64,000 nt of DNA from Chloroflexota bacterium (GTDB lineage: Bacteria > Chloroflexota > Anaerolineae > Caldilineales > Caldilineaceae). Below the pieces are notes generated by a model. That model was not told the DNA's origin. It saw only the letters and a program-made list of their open reading frames with translations, and made no database searches. This document shows, piece after piece, positions 8,910 through 19,830 of the stretch. Within the stretch, counting starts at the first letter, position 1; each line of letters starts with the position of its first letter. The DNA lies in the NCBI GenBank assembly GCA_016861025.1, contig BOKO01000022.1, positions 41,687-105,686 of the forward strand, written 5' to 3'. Made by a program: the position numbers and the translations under genes.

Positions 8910-10163
8910 TTAAGCGCGCAGCCCCAACACGCGCGCCAGCTTGCGCACAGTGAATCGGTTGCGCAAATAATGGCCGTTGTCGAGTGCAAGCGCGGCTTCG
9001 GCGTCGGTCAAGCCAAGCTCAGCCGCTGTCGTCGGTCCGCCAACCACGGCGAGCAGGCGGGCGATCTCATCCGGCGGCGGAACCTGCGCCGCAACGGTCT
9101 GAATCTCGTCCCAGCGCTCAAGAATGCGGCGTTTAATCGCGTCGTAATCATCGGGCGTCATGTCGAGGAAAGGGGCGTGGTTGCGGGCAACGGCTTCAGC
9201 TTCGGCGCCGAAAGCGCTCCGAATCGCCGCCAACTCTGCATCTTTTTCCGGCAGCGTCGCCGCTTCGAGCCGATCGGCCGCCTCCGCACGCGACAGCGCA
9301 CGCACCTGAGCATAAAGGTCTGCGATCATCACCGTCGCCACCCCAACTTTGGCGCCGTGCAGGATCGCCGGGCGTCCCTTGCGCAACAGCATCATCTCCC
9401 AAAAGTGGGACATGTGATGCTCCGCGCCTGACGCCGACGCCGAATCGCCAAAGTCAAGAATAATCAATCCCGACTCTACGAGCGCGTGCATGAGCAGACG
9501 AATGCTCGCTGGCGTGGCTTGACCGATGGCCTCAGCATGCTCCTCGCACACTCTGGCGACGGCGTAGGTGCGCTGCGCAATCTCTGCGTCGTAGCGTTCG
9601 TTGTACAACAGATGACCAAGCCGAAAATCAGCCACCGAAGTGAATTTGCCCAATATATCGGCAAAGCCAGCCGCAATCATGGCGCGCGGTGCGTCCGACA
9701 GCACGTTGAGATCGGCGAAGATGGCGGCAGGCGCGTGCGTCGGCAGCGAGATTTTGACGCCGTCAATCAACACAGGCGCGCCTATCGAGGCGAAACCATC
9801 CACCGAAGGTGCAGAAGGCGCAGAGATGAAGGGCAAACCAAGCCGATGACTGACAAAGCGCGTGATGTCTGTGATCGTGCCGGCGCCGACAGCAATAAGA
9901 ATACGCTGCGAACCGTCGAGCGCCAACATCACCTGGTAAACGCGTTCGGCGTCGGCGATGATCTCCTGGCCGTGCAAGAGCACTTTCTGCACGTTGAAAC
10001 CGGCGGAATCAAACATTGTCTCCAGTTTGCACCCCAACGCGCGGTCGGTGTTGACATCGGCCACAATTTGCAGACGCGTGTAGTTGTTCTGCCGACAGTA
10101 ATCGATCAACTGCTCCAGTGCATCTTCGGCGACGACGACCGGATGCGGTTTGGTGTAGATCAT
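8910..10163 (-). CDS. Glycerol-1-phosphate dehydrogenase family (AraM/EgsA)
   Basis: 417 aa. An iron-alcohol-dehydrogenase-like fold of the EgsA/AraM group, which reduces dihydroxyacetone phosphate to sn-glycerol-1-phosphate with NAD(P)H. Seen: GAGTITDITRFVSHRLG (nucleotide-binding loop), SAPSVDGFAS, and metal ligands in GFADILGK (Asp), SGAEHHMSHFWE (His) and HGAKVGVAT (His). A C-terminal helical extension ends in RVLGLRA. ATG 10163 has GAGGA 8 bases upstream; a TTG at 10178 is less good. In archaea this enzyme makes the lipid backbone, and in Bacillus AraM feeds heptaprenylglyceryl phosphate. What it makes here is unknown. Confidence 0.85.
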   Translation of the reverse strand: MIYTKPHPVVVAEDALEQLIDYCRQNNYTRLQIVADVNTDRALGCKLETMFDSAGFNVQKVLLHGQEIIADAERVYQVMLALDGSQRILIAVGAGTITDITRFVSHRLGLPFISAPSAPSVDGFASIGAPVLIDGVKISLPTHAPAAIFADLNVLSDAPRAMIAAGFADILGKFTSVADFRLGHLLYNERYDAEIAQRTYAVARVCEEHAEAIGQATPASIRLLMHALVESGLIILDFGDSASASGAEHHMSHFWEMMLLRKGRPAILHGAKVGVATVMIADLYAQVRALSRAEAADRLEAATLPEKDAELAAIRSAFGAEAEAVARNHAPFLDMTPDDYDAIKRRILERWDEIQTVAAQVPPPDEIARLLAVVGGPTTAAELGLTDAEAALALDNGHYLRNRFTVRKLARVLGLRA

Positions 10164-10182
10164 AAGATGCTTCCTCAATTGT

Positions 10183-10195
10183 ATAGATGATCTAT
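10183..10195. promoter_or_regulatory. Short palindrome upstream of the glycerol-1-phosphate dehydrogenase gene
   Basis: ATAGATGATCTAT is a 6+1+6 inverted repeat starting 20 bases upstream of the ATG at 10163 in the divergent spacer. It could be an operator or part of the minus-strand promoter. This rests only on symmetry and position. Confidence 0.3.
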
Positions 10196-10393
10196 TTTTC
10201 GGTAGCGTAGCATGAGCGGGCTGTCATGTCGAACTTGTTATTGAAATGCAGCGTTGTATGAAGAAACGCAGGTCATGTAAGACAAATGTAAAATCGTGTG
10301 CATTCCTACTTTTACGGATCAAATGCAAGCGTAAAGTGGCGACAGATAGCGAAGTCAGTGAATGTGTATAGGCGTCTGCGAAAGGTCGAGAAA

Positions 10394-11710
10394 ATGATGG
10401 CGATGAAAAAAATCTGGCTCGGTGTTGCAATGCTTGTTGCATTGGCAGCCGTTATAACGCCTTTGCCAATAGCGGCGCAATCGGCAAATTGCGCACAGAC
10501 CGTGAACGTCCAGACTGGCGACACGCTTTCCTCAATCGCCTGGCGCACGTTGGGAAACGCCGGCGCCTATGACCGCATCGTGGCGGCCACCAATGCCGCC
10601 GCCGCCAGCGACAGCACCTTTCCAACCATTGTAAGCGCCGATCGATTGAGCATTGGCTGGAAATTATGCATTCCGGCGGGAGGTGCGCAGCCAGCCGCTT
10701 TGGCTGCTCCGGCGACCACAGCGACGCCAACCGCCGTCAACACACCGGCGGCAGCGCCAGAAACTGAAAACGAAGGCGGCATCGCCGAGATCGCACCGTT
10801 CGACGGTGAGGCATTGACGATCGATTATCTGCGTCGCCAGGAGTTCCCAAACCAACAGCTTGTGATTCGGCAGACGCTGGCGCCCGGCGCCAATTACAAT
10901 CGCTACATTGCATCCTATCAGTCCGAGGGGCTGCGCATCGACGGTCTGCTGACGGTGCCGCGCGGCGAAAAGCCCGCCAGCGGCTGGCCCGTGATCATCT
11001 TCAACCACGGCTATATCCCACCTGCGGTCTACCGCTCGACTGAGCGTTACGTCGCCTATGTTGATGGCTTTGCGCGCAACGGCTACATTGTCTTCCGTCC
11101 CGATTACCGGGGTCACGCCTTTTCGGAGGGTGAGGCGCGGGGCGCCTACGGCTACCCGGATTACACGATCGACGTGCTTAACGCCACTGCTGCGCTTAAG
11201 AATTATCCCGACGCCGATCCCGATCGCATCGGCATGTGGGGGCACTCGATGGGCGGCTATATTACGCTGCGCGCAATGGTCACCGATCCCGACATCAAAG
11301 CCGGCGTGATCTGGGCGGGCGTCGTCGCCAACTACCCAGACCTGCTTACGCGCTGGCGCCGAGCAAACAACACGCCTGCCCCCGCCATCTCCAACCAGGC
11401 GCGGCGCTGGCGTGTGCAGCTTCAAGAACAATACGGCACGCCGGAGGAGAACCCAGAGTTCTACGCATCGATCTCGGCAAACAACTATCTGGCGGATTTG
11501 TCCGGCCCGATTCAACTGCACCATGGCACAGCAGATGCATCGGTGCCCTATGAATTTTCGACGACGCTGCTGGAGCAGCTTCAAGCTGCGGGCCAACCGG
11601 GAGAACTGTTCACCTATCGCAACGACGATCACAACATTTCGCAGGGGTTCAACGAGGCAATGGCGCGCTCAATCGCCTTTTTTGACGAGCACGTGAAGAA
11701 TCGGCGATAA
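10394..11710 (+). CDS. Exported LysM-domain protein with prolyl-oligopeptidase-like alpha/beta hydrolase
   Basis: 438 aa. ATG 10394 follows AAAGGTCGAG; the frame is open upstream to 10298, but only this start gives the signal peptide MKKIWLGVAMLVALAAV. After cleavage near AQSA comes a LysM module (about residues 32-95: VNVQTGDTLSSIAWRTLG ... LSIGWKLCIPAG) and then an Ala/Pro/Thr linker. An S9-type hydrolase domain follows: HG in FNHGYIP, nucleophile Ser285 in GMWGHSMGGY, acid region HGTADASVPYE, and His in YRNDDHNIS. LysM binds glycan, so the enzyme is likely held at the cell wall and acts on peptides or esters outside the membrane. The substrate is unknown. Confidence 0.85.
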   Translation: MMAMKKIWLGVAMLVALAAVITPLPIAAQSANCAQTVNVQTGDTLSSIAWRTLGNAGAYDRIVAATNAAAASDSTFPTIVSADRLSIGWKLCIPAGGAQPAALAAPATTATPTAVNTPAAAPETENEGGIAEIAPFDGEALTIDYLRRQEFPNQQLVIRQTLAPGANYNRYIASYQSEGLRIDGLLTVPRGEKPASGWPVIIFNHGYIPPAVYRSTERYVAYVDGFARNGYIVFRPDYRGHAFSEGEARGAYGYPDYTIDVLNATAALKNYPDADPDRIGMWGHSMGGYITLRAMVTDPDIKAGVIWAGVVANYPDLLTRWRRANNTPAPAISNQARRWRVQLQEQYGTPEENPEFYASISANNYLADLSGPIQLHHGTADASVPYEFSTTLLEQLQAAGQPGELFTYRNDDHNISQGFNEAMARSIAFFDEHVKNRR

Positions 11711-11742
11711 TCCAAACACATCGTCAATCACCGGAGCTCGAT

Positions 11743-12888
11743 ATGCACGAAGAACAGCGTCAGCGCGCCGGCCACTTGCTGCACGAACGAGGCATCGACG
11801 CCGCTCTGTTCGCCAGCCCTGCCAGTATAACCTGGCTGACCGGCTTTGCTCCTCCCGTCCAGACCGGCCCCAACCCATTTGCCGCCGCACCACCGCTGCT
11901 CTGGTGGGATGGCAGTCATTTCATATTGATTGTCGGCGACGCTTTGGCAGGTTTGGCCGCCCCGTTTGCAGAAGAACCGGATGGCGCGGTTGTCGCCTAC
12001 CTCGGCTACACGATCGAAGCGCCGATTGACAGCGCATCACACTTACGCAAGGCGTTGCGTCAACTTTGGTCGCATTCGCCAACCTCCAGGCCGGCGCGCG
12101 TTGGTGTGGAAAGCTGGGCGTTGCCCGCCGCCGTGGGCGGTCTGCTGGCAGCGACCGCCGCGAACAACAGCGAGTGGGTGAACATCGACAACTGGCTGGC
12201 GCCGCTGCGTGCGATCAAGACAGCGGAAGAACTTGCGAAGCTGTGCGAAAATTTCCGGCTTACGGACATCGGCCATGCTGCGGCTCGGCGTGCGACTGTC
12301 GCCGGCGTGCGCGAGATCGACGTATGGCTGGCGGCGAAAACGGCGGTCGAAGCTGCGGCCGGTGGTCGCGTGCCGATGGGCAACGATTGCGTTGTCGGCT
12401 ATCGCGCCGAGAACATCGGGGGATGGCCGATCGACCATCTTCTTCGCCCTGGCGACTCGCTCATCGTCGATCTGAGCACGATTCAGCACGGTTATTGGAG
12501 CGACAGTTGCGCAACCTATATCGCCGGCGAACCGGATGCGCGCCAACGCCAGCTACATCAGGTGGTCAGCGATGCGCTGGCGTTGGGCGCCGGCATGTTG
12601 CGGCCGGGCGTTGTAGCCGGCGAGATCGATCGGCGTCTGCGCCAATACATCGCCGACGCAGGCTATCCGGTCTATCCCCATCACACCGGTCATGGCGTTG
12701 GCGTCACAGGCCACGAAGCGCCGCGCCTCACGCCCTACAGCCAGGAGATTCTTCTGCCCGGCATGGTCATCATGCTCGAACCGGGCGTCTATTTTCCAGG
12801 AGAAACTGGCGTACGCCTGGAAGATGCTTTCCTGATCACCGAGACGGGCGCCGAGCGACTGACCACACACGACAAGTCGTGGCCGTAA
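11743..12888 (+). CDS. M24 family metallopeptidase (Xaa-Pro aminopeptidase-like)
   Basis: 381 aa, with no signal peptide. The N-terminal creatinase-like domain is about residues 1-145. The pita-bread catalytic domain has the five expected metal ligands: Asp in LIVDLSTIQ, Asp in GYWSDSCATY, His in HHTGHGVGVTGHE, Glu in IMLEPGVYF and Glu in GVRLEDAFL. Family members remove N-terminal residues before proline or cleave related amide bonds using two Mn or Co ions. It starts 32 bases after the LysM-hydrolase gene and may share its transcript; RidA follows. A peptide-scavenging role fits but is inferred. Confidence 0.9.
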   Translation: MHEEQRQRAGHLLHERGIDAALFASPASITWLTGFAPPVQTGPNPFAAAPPLLWWDGSHFILIVGDALAGLAAPFAEEPDGAVVAYLGYTIEAPIDSASHLRKALRQLWSHSPTSRPARVGVESWALPAAVGGLLAATAANNSEWVNIDNWLAPLRAIKTAEELAKLCENFRLTDIGHAAARRATVAGVREIDVWLAAKTAVEAAAGGRVPMGNDCVVGYRAENIGGWPIDHLLRPGDSLIVDLSTIQHGYWSDSCATYIAGEPDARQRQLHQVVSDALALGAGMLRPGVVAGEIDRRLRQYIADAGYPVYPHHTGHGVGVTGHEAPRLTPYSQEILLPGMVIMLEPGVYFPGETGVRLEDAFLITETGAERLTTHDKSWP

Positions 12889-12946
12889 GCGACTGGGTAG
12901 CTCGTCAATCAGCGGCTGTTGTTGTTCAACGTTCAAGGAGGCCATC

Positions 12947-13330
12947 ATGCGTGAAGTTGTCTTTTCTGAAAAAGCAGTCATTCCTGCAGCGCCTTATTCA
13001 CAGGGGATTGTCGCCAGCGGACGTACGCTTTACATATCTGGTCAAGGCTCGTTTGATCCAGAGACCAACACGTTCCAACCCGGCGCGTTCCGTGAACAGG
13101 CGGAGCGCACCTTTCGCAACGTCGAGTTGATCCTGCAGGCGGCCGGTGCAAGCTGGCAAAATGTCGTCAAGGTGAACGTCTATCTCGTCAATGTGCTGGA
13201 CTTTGCCGAGATGAACGAGGTCTATCGCCAGTTTCTTTCCGAGCCGTATCCAGCGCGCACGACCGTGCAAGCCGGGCTGATCGGTCAGATGTTGATCGAG
13301 GTGGACTGCATCGCTGTGTTGCCTGACTAA
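12947..13330 (+). CDS. ridA: RidA/YjgF family enamine-imine deaminase
   Basis: 127 aa, the normal family length. RidA hydrolyses reactive enamines and imines such as 2-aminoacrylate released by PLP enzymes. Visible signatures are APYSQGIVASGRTLYISGQ near residues 16-34, the conserved Arg in PARTTVQAG near 101-109 that binds the substrate carboxylate, and the Glu in LIEVDCIAVL. The start ATG is 7 bases after AAGGAGG, an excellent ribosome site. It is downstream of the M24 peptidase on the same strand. Confidence 0.93.
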   Translation: MREVVFSEKAVIPAAPYSQGIVASGRTLYISGQGSFDPETNTFQPGAFREQAERTFRNVELILQAAGASWQNVVKVNVYLVNVLDFAEMNEVYRQFLSEPYPARTTVQAGLIGQMLIEVDCIAVLPD

Positions 13331-13761
13331 AATAAGGGCGAGTTGCGCGCGTCAATTGTTGACCATTCGTTAACCAAACCATAACGCTGCGGTCATTCAG
13401 AGTTAATCGGCGCAGCGTATCCTGGCGGCGAACAATCGACCCGGCGAAGAAGTGCGCAGCTTCGCCAGCATCGGTGCGGCGCTCACATGCGAAGATTGTG
13501 AGACTCCAGCCCACCGATTTACACCACACCCGGAGGAGAAGGCGTCCGACATGCGAAGATTGTCGGCTGCGTTCTCTCCTCGCTATTGGCGACCCTGGCG
13601 TCGCCCAATGCCTCATAGCCTCGCACACAGTTTGACATGACATTTTGTTCCGGGCACAATGACGCTTGCGCATGTTGCGTACAATGTTTCTCCATATTTG
13701 TTCACCCTGACGCGTTGGGAACTTGTTCCCTGCCACTGCTCAAACTGAAAGGAGATTTCTA
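13331..13761. other. Intergenic region of 430 bases with a short direct repeat and a possible promoter
   Basis: No convincing gene. ACATGCGAAGATTGT occurs twice, around 13487 and 13550. A promoter-like pair TTGACA (near 13634) and CACAAT, 17 bases apart, points at the downstream DUF1269 gene. A 62-codon open frame starting at 13452 has no ribosome site and unusual composition and is not called. Confidence 0.4.
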
Positions 13762-14259
13762 GTGTCACATCTGGTTGTGTTGGCGTTTGATGACGCCGGC
13801 GAGGCGGAGAAAGTGCGGGAGGCTCTGCGCCAACAGCAAAAGCAGGGATTGGTCTCCCTGGACGATGCTGCGATTGTGAGCAGAGATGCTGAAGGCAAGC
13901 TGTCGGTGAAGAACGAAGTCAGCCGCGCCACTATGGTTGGCACAGGCATCGGCGCATTGCTTGGGTTATTGCTCGGCGGGTTTTTCTTTCCATTGACCGG
14001 TCTTGCGCTCGGCGCGCTGGGCGGCGCTGGCGTTGGCGCCCTTACGGGGCTGGGCGTAGACGGCAAGTTTGTCAAAGATGTGAAGGAGAGCCTCAAACCC
14101 AACTCTTCGGCGCTCTTCCTCATCGTGCGCGACGCCGACGAGACGGCGGTGCTGGCGTTGCTGCGCAACTATCAAGGCCGCGTTTTACAGACGACATTAG
14201 ATAGCGCGACAGAGGAAAATCTGCGTCGCGCACTTGGTGATGACGGCGAAGGCGCATAG
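13762..14259 (+). CDS. DUF1269 membrane protein
   Basis: 165 aa from GTG 13762, chosen because AAAGGAG lies 8 bases upstream; the frame is open to 13723 but without a site. It matches the DUF1269 pattern: an N-terminal cytoplasmic alpha/beta part (HLVVLAFDDAGEAEKVREAL ... DDAAIVSRDAEGK), a Gly/Leu-rich membrane hairpin near residues 65-105, then a KFVKDVKESLKPNSSALFLIV segment. The function of the family is not established; it is often near stress or membrane genes, as here with YihY and HdeD. Confidence 0.85.
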   Translation: MSHLVVLAFDDAGEAEKVREALRQQQKQGLVSLDDAAIVSRDAEGKLSVKNEVSRATMVGTGIGALLGLLLGGFFFPLTGLALGALGGAGVGALTGLGVDGKFVKDVKESLKPNSSALFLIVRDADETAVLALLRNYQGRVLQTTLDSATEENLRRALGDDGEGA

Positions 14260-14280
14260 CAGGCGCGTTGCCAGGCGCAT

Positions 14281-15186
14281 ATGAACGTCCGCAAGGTCGG
14301 CAATCTCTTTGTCCAGACGTTTTTGGAGTGGAGCGAGCGACGGGCGCCGGTCTATGCGGCGGCGATTGCGTATTCGACGCTCTTTTCGCTTGCTCCGCTG
14401 CTCATCATTTCGATGAATCTGGCTTCGTTGACCTTTAGCGCAGCGTCGTTTGAGGCGCGTCTGCTCGACACGATCGAACAGCAGGTTGGGCAAGAAGTGG
14501 CAGATTTGACGCGCGAGATTCTTTCCACCAATTTTCACTTGCGACCCAGCGGCGGCGCCACTCTGCTGAGCGTGGTCTTGTTGCTCTTTGGCGCTTCGGG
14601 CGTCTTTCGCCAGTTGCGCGGCGCGATCAACGCCATGTGGCACATTGCCGTGCGACCATCAAACATCCAACTCTCGCTGCTAAATCTCGTCAAGAGTTAT
14701 GCCACTTCGATCCTGGCTGCACTGCTGCTTGGGTTGACGCCGATCTTGATTTTGTTCGCCAGCGCCGTGATCGCTTCGCTGCCGCGCCGGTTGGTGCTTG
14801 AGATTTACCGTAATGATTGGCTGGCTACCCTGATCCAGGTATTTACATCGCCCCTCGTGTTCTTTGTCCTGTTTTTGATTGTGCTCAGATATCTTCCGCA
14901 GGCGCGTGCATCCTGGCGCGCAATCGCACCAGGCGCAGCCCTGTCCGCCATAGGGTATTGGATCGGCGGCGCAATTCTCGGCTATTACATCCAAAACACA
15001 GCCATACGCTCCATCTACGGCGCGGCAGGTTCGGCGCTGGCGCTTTTGATCTGGGCGTATTATTCGGCTTTCATCTTCCTGTATGGTGCAAAGTTTGTCT
15101 ACAGCGTCTCCACTGCGTACGGTTTGCCAATTGTCCCTCACCGTGAGGCGACATTTGTTCACATCGATTTCGATTTTGAATCATAG
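14281..15186 (+). CDS. YihY/BrkB family membrane protein
   Basis: 301 aa with about six membrane segments. Signatures of the YihY family are APVYAAAIAYSTLFSLAPLL near residues 21-40, a GATLLSVVLLLFGASGVF segment, and near the C-terminus GSALALLIWAYYSAFIFLYGAKF. Once described as tRNA-processing RNase BN, it is now considered an inner membrane protein of unknown transport or envelope role. It starts 21 bases after the DUF1269 gene and is followed by HdeD after 19 bases, so the three probably form one transcript. Confidence 0.88.
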   Translation: MNVRKVGNLFVQTFLEWSERRAPVYAAAIAYSTLFSLAPLLIISMNLASLTFSAASFEARLLDTIEQQVGQEVADLTREILSTNFHLRPSGGATLLSVVLLLFGASGVFRQLRGAINAMWHIAVRPSNIQLSLLNLVKSYATSILAALLLGLTPILILFASAVIASLPRRLVLEIYRNDWLATLIQVFTSPLVFFVLFLIVLRYLPQARASWRAIAPGAALSAIGYWIGGAILGYYIQNTAIRSIYGAAGSALALLIWAYYSAFIFLYGAKFVYSVSTAYGLPIVPHREATFVHIDFDFES

Positions 15187-15205
15187 AGGGTGCAGGAGTG
15201 ACACA

Positions 15206-15772
15206 ATGAAGAAATCAGTCGATTCCATCAAACCATGGCGTCGCTCAACAGCGTGGTGGGTATTGTTGATCGAAGGGTTGATTGCCGCCGGGCTTGGTCT
15301 CTCAATCCTGTTTCAACCAACACAGGCGCAGGGATGGGTGTTGCTGTTTCTGGCGATCGTGCTGGCAACGCATGGATTGCTGGTGTTGCTTTCCTTTCTT
15401 ATGGGGCGGCGGCAAGGGAATTTCCCTTTGATTCGCGGGGCGGTTGCGCTGATTATCGGCATGGCGGCGATTCTGATGTCGATGTTTGGCTTTAGCGACC
15501 GGCTGACCATTGCCTGGATGTTGGCAGTTGGCCTTCTTGTCACAGGCGCGATGGCATTGCTTGCGCCGTTTATCGAAACATCTGACCGCGAACGCCGCAG
15601 CGGTTTTCTGATGGCGGTCTTTCTGCTTGTGTTGGGCGGTCTGCTTTTCTACAACGTGCTGGCCGGGGCGGACGTTCTGCAAATCCTGGCATGGGTGTTG
15701 CTGATCTTCGGCGTGGCGCTGATTGGGTACGGCGTCGTTGCGCGCAATCGAGCAGGCAACGACGGCAGTTAG
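15206..15772 (+). CDS. HdeD family membrane protein
   Basis: 188 aa. ATG 15206 has CAGGAG 9 bases upstream; the frame continues upstream into yihY without a better start. Six hydrophobic helices follow in tight order with short loops, as in the HdeD/DUF308 family (SAWWVLLIEG-type first helix, repeated three-helix unit). Members are linked to acid or membrane stress in enterobacteria, but the function here is unknown. Confidence 0.85.
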   Translation: MKKSVDSIKPWRRSTAWWVLLIEGLIAAGLGLSILFQPTQAQGWVLLFLAIVLATHGLLVLLSFLMGRRQGNFPLIRGAVALIIGMAAILMSMFGFSDRLTIAWMLAVGLLVTGAMALLAPFIETSDRERRSGFLMAVFLLVLGGLLFYNVLAGADVLQILAWVLLIFGVALIGYGVVARNRAGNDGS

Positions 15773-15788
15773 CCTTACAGGAGATGAC

Positions 15789-16268
15789 ATGCCCGGGCGT
15801 TACTTCGAGCAATTCACTGTCGGCGAGGTGATCGAGCACAGCCTGGCGCGCACCATCACCGAGATGGACAACGTGCTCTTTAGCGCGCTGACGATGAATA
15901 CACAGCCGCTGCATCTCAACGAGGACTTTGCACGCAAACACTCAGAATTTGGTCAACGCATCGTCAATGGCCTCTTCACGCTTGGGTTGGCGGTCGGCAT
16001 CACCGTTCCGGATCTGACCGAAGGCACGCTTGTCGCCAACCTGGGCTATGAACGCGTCGTGCATCCGCATCCGATGTTTCACGGCGACACGCTCTACATG
16101 ACGACCGAAGTGCTCGAAAAACGGGACTCGCGTTCGCGCCCGAACCAGGGCATCGTTCGTTTTCGACACGTTGGGCGAAACCAAAATGGCGTCGTGGTGA
16201 TCGAGTTCGAGCGCACAGCGTTGATGTGGAAGCGCACACAAAAGCCAGCGATCAACGCTCCCACGTAA
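15789..16268 (+). CDS. MaoC-like hot-dog dehydratase
   Basis: 159 aa. It begins MPGRYFEQFTVGEVIEHS, with the MaoC-type hydratase region LTMNTQPLHLNEDFARKHSE (conserved Asn/His near residues 37-45) and FGQRIVNGLFTLGLAVGI. Such proteins hydrate enoyl-CoA, or act on mesaconyl- or beta-methylmalyl-CoA in related pathways; the exact substrate cannot be set. The start follows ACAGGAG. The last 17 bases overlap the end of the convergent Memo-like gene. Confidence 0.85.
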   Translation: MPGRYFEQFTVGEVIEHSLARTITEMDNVLFSALTMNTQPLHLNEDFARKHSEFGQRIVNGLFTLGLAVGITVPDLTEGTLVANLGYERVVHPHPMFHGDTLYMTTEVLEKRDSRSRPNQGIVRFRHVGRNQNGVVVIEFERTALMWKRTQKPAINAPT

Positions 16269-17121
16269 TCAACGCGCCAGCCACCCACGTCGGCGGCGGC
16301 GAGTTGTAGAGCGCCGACGCGTCGGTGTAGACCAGATCGAGGATGCGCCCAGTCATCGGGCCGCGCAGGTGGCGGAACAACTGTCCGGCGTCACGCGCAT
16401 CGCTCTTGGCATCGACGCAATGTTGGTTATAACCCCAATAGTCACCCTTTGCCAGCAGCTCGATTCCCTCTTCGATGCGGGAGCGAGCGTAGGCAAGACC
16501 GCTCTCATCGGGCCAGTAGGCGGTTTCAGGCGCGTCGCCATAGCCGACGCCGTGATGGAAGGGGTCGGCGGTCGAGACAATGACGGCGTTCTCCGCCAGC
16601 TCCGCCACTTCGTCGTAGCCGGGCAGCTCCCACGGCTTGCCGCCAGCAAGATATGGGTACCGTTCGATCACTTCCGGCCCTTTGATCCCACGGCGTTTCG
16701 TCTCCGCCTGCCAGAGATGGCGAAAACTCATCAATGCATGGTCGCTACGCCACTCCTGTCGGCCAGCCAATCCCGAACCCTGGATGCCCCAATGACGAAA
16801 ATTGGATGGCGCTTCACCGGCGGCGACGCGCACGCGGGCGTCTTGCATTTCGTCGGTGAAGGCGTGCAGCACGCTGATCACCAGCACGCGGTCGGCGCCG
16901 CAGTCGAGACAGGCGTGCACCGCCGCCGCAATCTGATGACCACAGTCCGCCACGCCCGCATGGGGAAAAACGATCACGCCGCCGCGCGCCAGCACGCCTG
17001 CCAGATCCCACTGTCGCCCGCGCTCCAACAACGCCAGCGCGCCGGCCTCCCCGAGGGCAGCGTGCTCCTCTGTGTATTGTTTGAGAATCGCCTCCTGTAA
17101 GGCGTCGCGATCAAGCTCCAT
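16252..17121 (-). CDS. Memo-like / uncharacterised metal-site protein
   Basis: 289 aa from ATG 17121 (GAGGCAAAG just upstream). The order VIVFPHAGVADCGHQIAAAV, then DRVLVISVLHAF, then STADPFHHGVGYGD resembles the PHAGY, GPxH and SSDLSHY blocks of the Memo/LigB-like superfamily, which share a metal- or phosphate-binding pocket. Sequence between blocks is divergent and includes an unusual insert with SDHALMSFRHLW. The function of bacterial Memo homologues is not firmly known. The gene is divergent from the Nfu-like gene. Assignment is by motif order only. Confidence 0.55.
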   Translation of the reverse strand: MELDRDALQEAILKQYTEEHAALGEAGALALLERGRQWDLAGVLARGGVIVFPHAGVADCGHQIAAAVHACLDCGADRVLVISVLHAFTDEMQDARVRVAAGEAPSNFRHWGIQGSGLAGRQEWRSDHALMSFRHLWQAETKRRGIKGPEVIERYPYLAGGKPWELPGYDEVAELAENAVIVSTADPFHHGVGYGDAPETAYWPDESGLAYARSRIEEGIELLAKGDYWGYNQHCVDAKSDARDAGQLFRHLRGPMTGRILDLVYTDASALYNSPPPTWVAGALITWER

Positions 17122-17167
17122 CTTTGCCTCGCTTCCGATTTCCGTTCTCAAGATTTGCACTTTCTGC

Positions 17168-17173
17168 TATACT
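17168..17173 (+). promoter_or_regulatory. Possible -10 box for a leaderless Nfu-like mRNA
   Basis: TATACT ends 7 bases before ATG 17181, so a transcript started by it would begin at or next to the start codon. There is no ribosome site and the -35 region is weak. Based on spacing only. Confidence 0.35.
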
Positions 17174-17180
17174 ACGCACC

Positions 17181-17435
<255 letters not shown>

Positions 17436-17450
<15 letters not shown>

Positions 17451-17487
17451 TCTCCAATCTCACTGGAGATCAAGGATTGGAGATTTC
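17436..17487. repeat. Inverted heptamer array overlapping the stop of the Nfu-like gene
   Basis: Arm 17436-17461 (CTCTCCAATCTCTAATCTCC and onward) and arm 17465-17487 (GGAGATCAAGGATTGGAGAT) are complementary with a very short loop. The units are AATCTCC / GGAGATT heptamers, the family found inside ileS and the GT39-like gene. It could form a terminator-like hairpin and overlaps the last five codons of the upstream gene. Confidence 0.8.
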
Positions 17488-17504
17488 ACATAACGGAGGC
17501 GATT

Positions 17505-18455
<951 letters not shown>

Positions 18456-18467
18456 GGAGGTGAAGCA

Positions 18468-19733
<1,266 letters not shown>

Positions 19734-19734
19734 A

Positions 19735-19817
19735 GTGTTGCGTGTATTGACGGTGGGTCCGCGCGCAATGTAGAGATGGATAAGACACGAATCACGCAAC
19801 ACGCCACACGCCACACG
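19735..19817. repeat. Inverted heptamer array (CGTGTTG type) between E2 and E3 genes
   Basis: A short left arm GTGTTGCGTGTATTG (19735-19749) and a right arm made of CACGCAA/CACGCCA heptamers (19792-19817) flank about 42 bases. The unit matches the arrays at 42842-42920 and 55898-55952. It ends about 14 bases before the lpd start codon. Confidence 0.65.
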
Positions 19818-19830
19818 AAAGGAAAACCTT

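Noticed and set aside
7613..8989. Long minus-strand open frame (458 codons) opposite the Gfo/Idh/MocA oxidoreductase gene
   Set aside because: The plus strand encodes a clear family member with all motifs; the antisense frame is His/Arg-rich, without recognisable domains, and is a by-product of GC-rich codon use.
12066..13130. Plus-strand Arg-rich frame (354 codons) overlapping the M24 peptidase and ridA
   Set aside because: Out-of-frame shadow across two well-supported genes; composition is extreme and no motif is visible.
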